Origin: CAIPVR01 sp049316905
Lineage (GTDB): Bacteria; Actinomycetota; Acidimicrobiia; Acidimicrobiales; Microtrichaceae
Reading direction: 5' to 3'
Assembly: GCA_049316905.1 (NCBI GenBank)
Contig: JBMOJH010000095.1
Location: 1-13,331, forward strand
DNA: 13,331 bases
Shown here: in pieces, positions 1 to 6,514 of the stretch
Position numbering within the stretch: position 1 is the stretch's first letter
Layout: each line of letters starts with the position of its first letter
Translations under genes and position numbers: made by a program
The notes under the pieces: model-generated
Told to the model about the DNA's origin: nothing
Seen by the model: the letters and a program-made list of their open reading frames with translations, nothing else
The model's database searches: none

Positions 1-10
1 CCCGCCGGGC

Positions 11-787
11 TCAGCCCCGGTCCAGCGCCTCCCGGAACCCACCGACGAGGTCCGCGACCGCCTCCGGCGAGCCCTCCTCGAGCACGCGGCGCACCACGGC
101 GGACCCCACCACCACCCCGTCGGCCACCTCGCACACCTGCACGGCCTGTTCGGGCGTGGAGATGCCCACGCCGACCAGCACGGGGAGGTCGGTGACCGCC
201 TTCAGCCGCCGGGCGATCACCGTGGCCGACGCCGCGAGTTCGTCGCGCTCGCCGGTCACCCCGAGCAGCCCCACGGCGTACACGAAGCCCCGGGCCCGGT
301 CGCAGATGCGCGGCAGCCGCTCGTCGGGTGCGGTGGGCGCGGCCAGCATCACGGTCTCCACGCCGGCCGCGTCCGCCGCGGCCGCCCAGTCGCCCGACTC
401 CTCGAGCGGCACGTCCGGCAGGATCGCCGCCGAGACACCGGAGGCGATCAGGGTGTTCGCGAACCGGTCCCACCCGAAGCGGTAGACGAGGTTCACGTAG
501 GTCATCACCGCGAGCGGCACGCCCACGTCGGTCCGGGCCAGGACCTCGAGGATCCCCGGCGGGGTGGCACCCGCGGCCAGCGCCCGGTCCGACGCCTCCT
601 GGATCACCGGGCCGTCCATGACCGGGTCCGAGAACGGGATGCCCACCTCGATGCCGTCGGCGCCGGCGTGGGCCGCGGCCTGCAGCAGGGTGGGCCACTC
701 CCCGAGCCCACCCGTGAGGTACGGCACGAGACACTTGCCGCCCGCGGCCCGTCGGGCCTCGAGCGCGGCCTGCAGCGACGCGGTCAC
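11..787 (-). CDS. trpA: Tryptophan synthase alpha subunit
   Basis: The product (258 aa) cleaves indole-3-glycerol phosphate to indole and glyceraldehyde 3-phosphate, and passes indole through a tunnel to TrpB. It is a cytosolic TIM barrel of normal length. The active-site segment GIEVGIPFSDPVMDGP carries Glu47 and Asp58, with the same 11-residue spacing as Glu49 and Asp60 of the E. coli enzyme. Later strands (VYAVGLLGVTGER, VLVGVGISTPEQ, DGVVVGSAVV) form the phosphate-binding end. The GTG start is fixed by its overlap with the trpB stop: the four bases GTGA hold both the trpA start and the trpB TGA, so the two are translationally coupled. The reading frame stays open far upstream inside trpB, but that extension is only a shadow of trpB in another frame. 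It is the last gene of the left block; any terminator lies beyond the left edge. Confidence 0.97.
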   Translation of the reverse strand: MTASLQAALEARRAAGGKCLVPYLTGGLGEWPTLLQAAAHAGADGIEVGIPFSDPVMDGPVIQEASDRALAAGATPPGILEVLARTDVGVPLAVMTYVNLVYRFGWDRFANTLIASGVSAAILPDVPLEESGDWAAAADAAGVETVMLAAPTAPDERLPRICDRARGFVYAVGLLGVTGERDELAASATVIARRLKAVTDLPVLVGVGISTPEQAVQVCEVADGVVVGSAVVRRVLEEGSPEAVADLVGGFREALDRG

Positions 788-1968
788 AGCCGGTCCCGCA
801 GGACGTCCATCATCTGGCCCACGTCCTTGTCGCCCCGGCCCGACATGTTGATCAGGACCGTGCGGCCCGCCAGCTCGCCGCGGGCCCGCACCACCCAGGC
901 CAGCGCGTGCGCCGGCTCGAGCGCCGGGATGATCCCCTCGGTGCGGCTGAGCAGCACGAAGGCCTCGACCACCTCGTCGTCGGTGACCTGCTCGTAGCGC
1001 GCCCGGCCCAGCGAGGCGAGGTGCGAGTGCTCGGGCCCGACGCCCGGGTAGTCGAGCCCGGCCGAGATCGAGTGGGCCTCCGACACCTGACCGAACTCGT
1101 CCTGCATGAGGTAGCTCTTCATGCCGTGGACGATCCCCGGGACGCCGTGGCCGACCGCGGCACCGCCGGCGGGCTCCACGCCCACGAGCTCCACGCCCGG
1201 CTCCTCGGCGAAGCCGCTGAAGATGCCCGCGGCGTTCGACCCGCCGCCCACGCAGGCGGCCACCACGTCGGGCCGGCCGCCGTCGAGCAGGTCCCGGCAC
1301 TGCGCGGCGGCCTCGGAGCCGATCACCCGGTGGAACTCCCGCACCATCCACGGGTACGGGTGCGGCCCCATCACCGAGCCCAGGCAGTAGTGGGTGTCCT
1401 CCACGGTGGCCACCCACGCGCGCATGGCCTCGTTCACCGCGTCCTTGAGGGTTCGGCTCCCGCTCATCGCCGGGGTGACCTCGGCGCCGAGCAGGCGCAT
1501 GCGGAACACGTTGAGCTCCTGGCGGACCATGTCGACCTCGCCCATGTAGACGAGGCACTCCATGCCGAGGAGCGCCGCGGCGGTGGCGGTGGCCACGCCG
1601 TGCTGACCGGCGCCGGTCTCGGCCACGAGACGGGTCTTGCCCATGCGCCGCGCCAGCAGGGCCTGGCCGAGCACGTTGTTGATCTTGTGGGAGCCCGTGT
1701 GGTTCAGGTCCTCACGCTTCAGCAGCACCCGACAGCCCAGCTCGGCGGACAGCCGGTGGCACTCGGTCAGCGGACTCGGTCGGCCCGCGTAGTCGGCGAG
1801 GAGCGCGTCGAGCTCGGCGCGGAAGGCCGGATCGGCCCACGCGGAGCGGAACGACCGGTCCAGCTCCTGCAGTGCCGGGATCAGGGTCTCGGGGACGAAG
1901 CGTCCGCCGAACTCCCCGAAGCGGCCGGTCTCGTCGGGTTCGCCCATCATGGGCCGGGTGGCGCTCAC
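784..1968 (-). CDS. trpB: Tryptophan synthase beta subunit
   Basis: This PLP enzyme (394 aa from this start) condenses indole with L-serine to give L-tryptophan, in complex with TrpA. Visible landmarks are the N-terminal GRFGEFGGRFVPETL, the PLP lysine in GSHKINN (Lys95, equivalent to Lys87 of E. coli), ETGAGQHGVA with the catalytic glutamate, and the phosphate-binding loop GGGSNA. Four starts are possible: TTG at 1977, GTG at 1968, and ATG at 1950 or 1947. None has a good Shine-Dalgarno. I chose GTG 1968 because a -10-like TACCTT lies 7 bases before it, matching other genes here that look leaderless. ATG 1950 is the main alternative and would shorten the protein by 6 residues. The stop overlaps the trpA start. 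A gap of about 155 bases from trpF supports a separate promoter for trpB-trpA. Confidence 0.96.
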   Translation of the reverse strand: MSATRPMMGEPDETGRFGEFGGRFVPETLIPALQELDRSFRSAWADPAFRAELDALLADYAGRPSPLTECHRLSAELGCRVLLKREDLNHTGSHKINNVLGQALLARRMGKTRLVAETGAGQHGVATATAAALLGMECLVYMGEVDMVRQELNVFRMRLLGAEVTPAMSGSRTLKDAVNEAMRAWVATVEDTHYCLGSVMGPHPYPWMVREFHRVIGSEAAAQCRDLLDGGRPDVVAACVGGGSNAAGIFSGFAEEPGVELVGVEPAGGAAVGHGVPGIVHGMKSYLMQDEFGQVSEAHSISAGLDYPGVGPEHSHLASLGRARYEQVTDDEVVEAFVLLSRTEGIIPALEPAHALAWVVRARGELAGRTVLINMSGRGDKDVGQMMDVLRDRL

Positions 1969-1975
1969 GAGCCGC

Positions 1976-1981
1976 AAGGTA
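1976..1981 (-). promoter_or_regulatory. Putative -10 element of trpB (leaderless type)
   Basis: The minus strand reads TACCTT here, followed by 7 bases and then GTG at 1968. This fits the actinobacterial -10 pattern TANNNT with transcription starting at or next to the start codon. I see no convincing -35 hexamer 17-18 bases upstream. The call rests on the same arrangement recurring at trpF, hisI and the J-domain gene. Confidence 0.45.
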
Positions 1982-2047
1982 CCGCCCGCCCGGCGAGGAC
2001 CCCACCTCGGTTCCGCGCCCGCCCGATGGACGAACGGGTCATGACGA

Positions 2048-2086
2048 CGGAATCGGTGCGGATTCCGACACGAACCGCGCCGTTCG
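2048..2086. promoter_or_regulatory. Two adjacent inverted repeats in the trpF-trpB gap
   Basis: The 155-base gap between trpF and trpB is visibly less GC-rich than its surroundings and holds two side-by-side inverted repeats. The first is CGGAATC, 6 bases, GATTCCG (2048-2067). The second is CGAAC, 6 bases, GTTCG (2071-2086). CGACAC also occurs twice, at 2066-2071 and 2085-2090. There is no T-run on either side. These could be a weak terminator after trpF, an operator for the trpBA promoter, or chance; the 7-base arm is the better supported of the two. Confidence 0.35.
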
Positions 2087-2123
2087 ACACCAATTGCGTA
2101 CCGGGACGCGTGGTGCCCGGGGC

Positions 2124-2789
2124 TCAGAGCCCGGCGTCGGCCCAGTCGAAGGGGCCGTGGCCGTCGGCGTGGTACGGCTGCGGGGCCGCGGCCCGTGCCG
2201 CCCGGACGAAGGCCTGCACCCGACGCGGGTCCTTCCGGCTGGGATCACCGGCCACCTCCACACCGCTCGAGGTGTCCACGCCCCACGGATGGACGGTGCG
2301 GATGGCGGCGCCGACGTTCTCCGAGGTGAGGCCGCCGGCGAGGATCAACCGGCCGTGGGCCGGGGCGCCCTCCACCCGAGACCAGTCGAAGACCTTGCCG
2401 CTGCCCGGGTTCGGGCTGTCGAGCAGGAGCGCGTCGGCGCCGTAGTCCGCCACGTGCTCGAGCGCCGGGTCCCCCGCGGCGAGGGCGACGATCAGCGCCT
2501 GGCAGTAGGGGCGGATCTCCGCGGCGTCGGCCGGCGTCTCGTGGCCGTGGAGCTGCGCGGCCCGCAGGCCCGCCTCGAGCACGGTGTCGATCACCTGCTG
2601 GGGCGACTGGTCGCGGAACACCCCGACGGTGACGATCTCCGGCGGCAGACGGCGCACGATGTCGCGCACGGTGCCGACGGTGACCTGCCGGGGGCTGGCG
2701 GCGAAGACGAAGCCCACCGCATCGGCCCCGAGGGCGGCCGCCATGAGGGCGTCCTCCTCGTTGGTGATGCCGCAGATCTTGACGAACAC
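2124..2789 (-). CDS. trpF: Phosphoribosylanthranilate isomerase
   Basis: The product (221 aa) performs the Amadori rearrangement of N-(5'-phosphoribosyl)anthranilate to CdRP, the third step of tryptophan synthesis. The protein begins MFVKICGITN, with the general-base cysteine at residue 6. The general-acid aspartate is Asp124 in ADALLLDS, and the phosphate-binding C-terminal part shows ILAGGLTSENV and VDTSSGVE. Length is normal apart from a tail of about 20 residues rich in A, H, D and W. The start is GTG, placed directly before the conserved KICGIT. This actinobacterium therefore has a dedicated TrpF; many relatives (Streptomyces, Mycobacterium) use the bifunctional PriA (HisA/TrpF) instead. 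An 80-base gap separates it from trpC upstream, and a -10-like TAGCCT lies 6 bases before the GTG, so it may be transcribed on its own. Confidence 0.96.
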   Translation of the reverse strand: MFVKICGITNEEDALMAAALGADAVGFVFAASPRQVTVGTVRDIVRRLPPEIVTVGVFRDQSPQQVIDTVLEAGLRAAQLHGHETPADAAEIRPYCQALIVALAAGDPALEHVADYGADALLLDSPNPGSGKVFDWSRVEGAPAHGRLILAGGLTSENVGAAIRTVHPWGVDTSSGVEVAGDPSRKDPRRVQAFVRAARAAAPQPYHADGHGPFDWADAGL

Positions 2790-2795
2790 GGGGCG

Positions 2796-2801
2796 AGGCT
2801 A
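2796..2801 (-). promoter_or_regulatory. Putative -10 element of trpF (leaderless type)
   Basis: The minus strand reads TAGCCT, then six bases (CGCCCC), then the trpF GTG. The spacing is identical to that before hisI and the J-domain gene. There is no Shine-Dalgarno between the hexamer and the start, as expected for a leaderless message. No clear -35 is visible. Confidence 0.45.
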
Positions 2802-2869
2802 CCGGGCCCCCTCGCGGCCGCCCGGGCATTTCGCGGACATCAACTCGCTTCTGGGGCGACCGAGGACCC

Positions 2870-3661
2870 CTATGTCCCGCGGAGCGGGACGCGGAGCTCG
2901 GCGAGGGCGGCGGCCGGGTCGCCGGAGGTGACGAGGTGCTCGCCGACGAGCACCGCGTGGTACCCGGCTGCGGCGAGGGCCAGCGCGTCATCGCGGCCCC
3001 GCACGCCCGACTCCGCCACGCGCACCGTGCCCTCCGGCATCACCCCGGCCATTCGCACCGCCCGCTCCTGGTCCACCTCGAAGGTCACCAGGTCGCGCTG
3101 GTTCACCCCCACGAGTGACCCGTCGGTGCACGCGAGGGCCCGCTCGAGCTCCTCCTCGTCGTGCACCTCCACGAGCACGTCGAGGCCCACGTCGGCCGCC
3201 AGCGCGGCGAAGTCGGTCAGCTCCGCGTCGTCGAGGGCCGCCGCGATCAGCAGCACGCAGTCCGCCCCCATCAGCCGGGCGTCGCACACGTCGTTGGCCG
3301 ACACGGTGAAGTCCTTGCGCAGCACGGGCAGGTCCACTGCGGTCCGCGCCGCGGCGAGGTCCGCGGCCGACCCGCCGAAGTGGTCCTCGTCGGTGAGCAC
3401 CGACAGGCAGGCCGCCCCACCCGAGGCATAGGCCCGGGCCAGGGCGGCGGGGTCCAGGTCCGGAGCGAGCGGGCCCTTCGACGGGGAGCGGCGCTTCACC
3501 TCGGAGATCACCGCCAGCCGGTCGCCCGCCGCGAGCGCGGCCCGGAACCCACGGGCGGCGGGCATCGCCCGCGCCCGCTCCGCGAGCTCGCCGGTGCTGC
3601 GACGGTCCTCCGCGGCCGCCGCGCGGTGCGCGGCGAGGATGGCGTCGAGGTAGGTGGCCAT
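2870..3661 (-). CDS. trpC: Indole-3-glycerol phosphate synthase
   Basis: The product (263 aa) closes the indole ring by converting CdRP to indole-3-glycerol phosphate with loss of CO2 and water. It is a monofunctional TIM barrel, not fused to TrpF. All family landmarks are present: SEVKRRSPSKG (Glu54, Lys56), CLSVLTDEDHFGG, LRKDFTVS (catalytic Lys116), LVEVHDEEEL (Glu165), VGVNQRDL (Asn187) and VAESGV (Glu217, Ser218). The start is the ATG before ATYLDAILAAHR, typical of the family N terminus. A longer in-frame extension to 3709 would run through the stop region of the neighbouring gene and adds no conserved sequence. The start lies 13 bases after the stop of the J-domain gene, so the two are probably co-transcribed. 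Confidence 0.96.
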   Translation of the reverse strand: MATYLDAILAAHRAAAAEDRRSTGELAERARAMPAARGFRAALAAGDRLAVISEVKRRSPSKGPLAPDLDPAALARAYASGGAACLSVLTDEDHFGGSAADLAAARTAVDLPVLRKDFTVSANDVCDARLMGADCVLLIAAALDDAELTDFAALAADVGLDVLVEVHDEEELERALACTDGSLVGVNQRDLVTFEVDQERAVRMAGVMPEGTVRVAESGVRGRDDALALAAAGYHAVLVGEHLVTSGDPAAALAELRVPLRGT

Positions 3662-3674
3662 GACGCCGCCGACC

Positions 3675-4313
3675 CTACCGGCCGCCGCCCGGACCGGCGC
3701 CGTCCTCACGCGCCCGGCGCCGGCGCTCGGCCGCCACCCGTCGTTCGTTGTCCTGACCCTTGGTCATGGCCAGGATCGGCGCGCCCACGAAGGCGACCAC
3801 CGCGCCCACGAGCACCAGCAGCCCGCCGATCACGAGCACCCGACCGCCGAGGATGAGGGCGAGCGCCAGCACGCCGAGCCCCGAGAGCACCAACAGCGGC
3901 CCCCCGGTCGACAGCCACCGCCCGATGCCGGTGCGGGGGTCGTACTCGTCCGGCTCGTAGCGCCACGTGTCGTCGTCGTCCTCGTCCTCCGCGTGGAACG
4001 GCGTGAAGTCCCTCGACGGCGTGGTCACGTCGCCGACCTCCTGCCCGGCGGTGGCCACGGCGTCACCCCCGCCGGAGCGGAGGCGCAGGTCGTAGGACCG
4101 TCGACGGTCCGGGTCGCCGAGCACCGACCACGCCTCGTTGATCGCGCGCATCCGCTCCTCGGACCGCCCGCGGGCCGCGTCGTCGGCACGGTCGGGCGCA
4201 CGGTCGGGATGGTGGTCCCGGGCCAGGCGGAGGTAGGCGCGGCGGACCTCGGCGGGGTCGCTGTCGGGCTCCACCCCGAGGACCTCGTAGAAGGTCTCCC
4301 GCGGCACGGCCAT
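3675..4313 (-). CDS. J-domain protein with two C-terminal membrane segments
   Basis: The product (212 aa) has three parts. Residues 6-76 form a J domain: FYEVLGVEPDSDPAEVRRAY, the HPD tripeptide at 35-37 that stimulates DnaK-type ATPases, and AWSVLGDPDRRRSYD. Residues 80-135 form a low-complexity linker with a strongly acidic patch near 109-125. Residues 138-183 hold two hydrophobic stretches that should form a membrane hairpin, followed by a basic tail. There is no Gly/Phe region or zinc finger, so it is not DnaJ or CbpA. The inferred role is recruiting Hsp70 to the inner face of the membrane; the client is unknown. It lies 13 bases ahead of trpC and diverges from the response regulator. In many actinobacteria a small trp-associated membrane protein occupies the slot ahead of trpC, but I see no homology to that family. 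Confidence 0.9.
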   Translation of the reverse strand: MAVPRETFYEVLGVEPDSDPAEVRRAYLRLARDHHPDRAPDRADDAARGRSEERMRAINEAWSVLGDPDRRRSYDLRLRSGGGDAVATAGQEVGDVTTPSRDFTPFHAEDEDDDDTWRYEPDEYDPRTGIGRWLSTGGPLLVLSGLGVLALALILGGRVLVIGGLLVLVGAVVAFVGAPILAMTKGQDNERRVAAERRRRAREDGAGPGGGR

Positions 4314-4319
4314 GACGGC

Positions 4320-4325
4320 ATGGTA
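4320..4325 (-). promoter_or_regulatory. Putative -10 element of the J-domain gene (leaderless type)
   Basis: The minus strand reads TACCAT, then six bases (GCCGTC), then ATG at 4313. The match to TANNAT and the six-base spacing are the same as at hisI. No Shine-Dalgarno precedes the ATG. This would be the promoter of a J-protein-trpC unit. Confidence 0.5.
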
Positions 4326-4347
4326 CGGAACCGGCCCCCCGGCCCGG

Positions 4348-4353
4348 TAGAAC
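4348..4353 (+). promoter_or_regulatory. Weak -10-like element of the response regulator gene
   Basis: TAGAAC lies exactly six bases before the GTG at 4360. It lacks the final T of TANNNT, so it is weaker than the others, but the spacing agrees. The whole divergent region is only 46 bases, so its -35 region must overlap the opposing J-gene promoter. An imperfect inverted repeat, ACCGG (4330-4334) and CCGGT (4344-4348), lies between the two -10 hexamers and could be an operator. Confidence 0.3.
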
Positions 4354-4359
4354 GGTCGG

Positions 4360-5067
4360 GTGGTGCAGGGTGCCCCGACCGGGACCGCGGACGTGCTCGT
4401 GGTGGAGGACGACCCCTCGATCGCGGACCTGCTCGACCTCTACCTGCGCCGGGAGGGCCACCGCGTGCACCTTGCCGCCAGCGGCGAGCGGGGCCTCGAG
4501 CTGTGGCAGCAGCACCGGCCGCAGGTCGTGCTGCTTGATGTGGGCCTCCCCGGCATCGACGGCCTCGAGGTGTGCCGGAGGATCCGGGCGTCGGACCCCC
4601 ACGTGGCCGTCCTGTTCCTCACCGCCCGGGACGAGGAGCTCGACCGCGTGCTCGGCCTCGAGCTCGGCGCGGACGACTACGTCACCAAGCCGTTCTCGCC
4701 GCGCGAGGTGGTCGCCCGGGTGAAGGTCCACCTGCGGCGCGCCGGCCTCGCCGACGCGGCGACCAGCGGCGCCGGGGCGGGCACCATCCGCACGGTGTTC
4801 GGCGACGTGGTCGTCGACGAGGGCCGCCGCGAGGTCACCGACGGCGGCGCCGTGGTGCCCCTCACCACCCAGGAGTTCGACCTGCTCGCCCACCTGTGCC
4901 GCAACCGCGGCCTCGCGCTGAGCCGTCGCCAGATCCTCGACGGCGCGTGGGGCGCCGACTGGGTGGGCGACGAACGGACCGTCGACGTCCACGTCGCCCA
5001 GGTCCGCCGCAAGCTCCCGGACCTGCCCCTCGCCACCGTGCGCGGCGTGGGCTACCGGCTGGACTGA
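4360..5067 (+). CDS. OmpR/PhoB-family response regulator
   Basis: The product (235 aa) is the DNA-binding partner of the kinase encoded just downstream. The receiver domain covers about residues 10-122: acidic pocket Glu16, Asp17 and Asp18, phospho-acceptor Asp60 in LLDVGLPG, switch Thr88, and Lys110 in YVTKPFSPRE. The winged-helix output domain covers about 143-235, with LTTQEFDLLAHL, RTVDVHVAQVRRKL and the terminal RGVGYRLD typical of OmpR/PhoB. The linker is short and Gly/Ala rich. The start is GTG 4360; a second GTG follows immediately at 4363. Nothing in the sequence fixes the stimulus or targets. It lies inside a tryptophan cluster but in opposite orientation, so a trp role is not implied. 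Autoregulation from the divergent gap is plausible. Confidence 0.96.
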   Translation: MVQGAPTGTADVLVVEDDPSIADLLDLYLRREGHRVHLAASGERGLELWQQHRPQVVLLDVGLPGIDGLEVCRRIRASDPHVAVLFLTARDEELDRVLGLELGADDYVTKPFSPREVVARVKVHLRRAGLADAATSGAGAGTIRTVFGDVVVDEGRREVTDGGAVVPLTTQEFDLLAHLCRNRGLALSRRQILDGAWGADWVGDERTVDVHVAQVRRKLPDLPLATVRGVGYRLD

Positions 5068-5068
5068 C

Positions 5069-6451
5069 GTGCGCCGCCGCATCGCCCTGGCCGTGGTCGG
5101 CGCGGTGGTGGTGGCCCTGGTCCTCGCGGGAGTGGGCACCCTCGCCCTGAGCCGGGCAGCGGCGCGCCGCACCACCGCGACGGAGCTCCGCACCCAGTCC
5201 GCCGCGTTGGCGGACGTGGTGGCGGTGGCCGCCGCCCCCGCCGCCCAGCGCACCGACGGACAGACGGTGCTCCCCCGCCAGACCCTCCAGCGCCTCGCCG
5301 CGGCGCTCGACGGCGAGGACGTGGGCGTGGTCCTCACCACGCCCAACGGCCGCGACCTCGGCGCCTTCCCCGCCGGGGTGCAGCTCAGCGCCGCGGAACG
5401 GGACGTCCTCGCCGGTGGCGGCACGGTCAGCGGGTCCGACGGGCGCCGCCTGCTGTGGGCGGTGTCGGGGCGGCCGGTGCGACGCTCCACCGTGGCCGTC
5501 GCGGTCACGGCCACCCCGCCCGCACTGCTCGGCGGTGCCGCCGGCTGGTTCGTGCTGAGCTCCGCCGTGGTGGTGGCGATCGCTGCGGCCGTCGCCCTCC
5601 GCCTGGGCGGCCGCCTCGCCCGGCCGCTGCACGACGCCACCGGCGTGGCCGAGCGCATCGCGGCGGGCGACCTCGCCGCCCGCCTGCCCGACCCACCACC
5701 CGGCGACCGCGACGAGCCGGCCGTGCTCGCCCGGTCGCTCAACGCCATGGCCGACTCCCTCGAACGTTCCCGGGGCCTCGAGCGGCAGTTCCTGCTCTCG
5801 GTGTCGCACGACCTGCGGACCCCGTTGACCAACATCCGGGGCTACGCGGAGGCGATCGAGGACGGCGCGGCGGAGCCCGCCGCCGGGGCGAAGGTGATCC
5901 AGGCGGAGTCGGCCCGCCTGCAGCGGCTCGTCGATGACCTCCTCGATCTCGCCCGCCTCGAGGCCCGGACCTTCTCGCTGCATCCCGTCGCCGCGGACCT
6001 CACCGAGGTGGTCACCGCCGCGGCGGAGGGCTTCCGCGCCGAGCTGGAGGGGGCCGGCCTCGCGCTCGAGGTGCGCGGGAACGGTCCGGCAGCGGGAATG
6101 GTGGACGTGGACCGCCTGGCGCAGGTGGTGGGCAACCTGCTGGCCAACGCCCGGCGCTTCGCCCGCGGCCGGGTGGTCGTCACGGCGGACCCGGAGTCGG
6201 GCACCCTCCTCGTGCAGGTCACCAACGACGGGCCGGCGATCTCGGCCGAGGACCTGCCCCACGTGTTCGAGCGCCTGTACCGGGCGAAGGAGCAACCCGA
6301 ACGATCCGAGTCGGGCAGCGGGCTCGGACTCGCCATCGTGCGCGACCTGGTGGGCGCGATGGGCGGTGAGGTGGGCGTGCTCTCCCCCGCCACCGGCGGC
6401 ACCACCTTCTGGTTCCGCGTCCCCACCACCCCGCCTCCCCCGGCTTTGTGA
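5069..6451 (+). CDS. HAMP-containing sensor histidine kinase
   Basis: The product (460 aa) is a membrane sensor kinase. The first transmembrane helix is about residues 5-28, an extracytoplasmic sensor region spans about 32-150, and the second helix is about 156-179. HAMP follows at about 180-235, the HisKA dimerisation domain has phospho-acceptor His247 in SVSHDLRTPL, and the HATPase domain covers about 345-453. The latter shows the N box NLLANA (Asn356, Asn360), VTNDGPAI, FERLYRAKE and GSGLGLAIV. The G1 segment has Asn at the usual Asp position and Ala for the second Gly, a variant I recall from other actinobacterial kinases. The GTG start comes one base after the regulator stop (TGACGTG), so the pair is translationally coupled. 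The sensor region is small and has no recognisable ligand domain. The stop codon lies inside the left arm of a large hairpin. Confidence 0.96.
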   Translation: MRRRIALAVVGAVVVALVLAGVGTLALSRAAARRTTATELRTQSAALADVVAVAAAPAAQRTDGQTVLPRQTLQRLAAALDGEDVGVVLTTPNGRDLGAFPAGVQLSAAERDVLAGGGTVSGSDGRRLLWAVSGRPVRRSTVAVAVTATPPALLGGAAGWFVLSSAVVVAIAAAVALRLGGRLARPLHDATGVAERIAAGDLAARLPDPPPGDRDEPAVLARSLNAMADSLERSRGLERQFLLSVSHDLRTPLTNIRGYAEAIEDGAAEPAAGAKVIQAESARLQRLVDDLLDLARLEARTFSLHPVAADLTEVVTAAAEGFRAELEGAGLALEVRGNGPAAGMVDVDRLAQVVGNLLANARRFARGRVVVTADPESGTLLVQVTNDGPAISAEDLPHVFERLYRAKEQPERSESGSGLGLAIVRDLVGAMGGEVGVLSPATGGTTFWFRVPTTPPPPAL

Positions 6452-6492
6452 TGCTCCTGACGACACATATGTCGTCGGCAGCATCACAAAGC
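6443..6492. terminator. 50-base near-perfect palindrome at convergent gene ends
   Basis: Outer arms of 13 bases pair perfectly (GCTTTGTGATGCT with AGCATCACAAAGC). Inner arms of 7 bases also pair perfectly (GACGACA with TGTCGTC) around the loop CATA. Between them, CCT faces GGC. In plus-strand RNA this gives one C-C mismatch, one C-G pair and one U-G wobble; minus-strand RNA has two mismatches there. After one G-G mismatch, four more C-G pairs extend the stem (6438-6441 with 6494-6497). It includes the kinase stop codon and lies 22 bases from the ygfZ stop. It most likely ends the kinase transcript and perhaps ygfZ too, although no T-run follows. Its A/T-rich arms in GC-rich surroundings also suit a dispersed palindromic element. 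Confidence 0.75.
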
Positions 6493-6514
6493 GGGGGTTG
6501 GGGGGGGTGAGGGG
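6493..6514 (+). other. G-run with potential to form a G-quadruplex
   Basis: Directly after the palindrome the plus strand carries G5, TT, G8, TGA, G4. The run of eight can supply two G-tracts of three, so four tracts of at least three G with short loops are available. It fills the space between the palindrome and the ygfZ stop. Only the plus strand, in DNA or in kinase read-through RNA, could fold this way. Confidence 0.5.

Noticed and set aside
788..1558. N-terminal extension of trpA in the same frame
   Set aside because: The extra residues are Arg/Gly/Ala-rich shadow of trpB, and trpA homology begins exactly at the GTG that overlaps the trpB stop.
907..2445. Long plus-strand open frame opposite trpB and trpF (512 codons)
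   Set aside because: The translation is low-complexity R/H/G/A/P-rich sequence with no family motif, and it lies opposite well-recognised genes. This is the usual antisense shadow of GC-rich coding DNA.
4063..6487. Two long minus-strand open frames opposite the response regulator and kinase
   Set aside because: They are shadow frames; the plus-strand genes contain all expected catalytic motifs and no frameshift.
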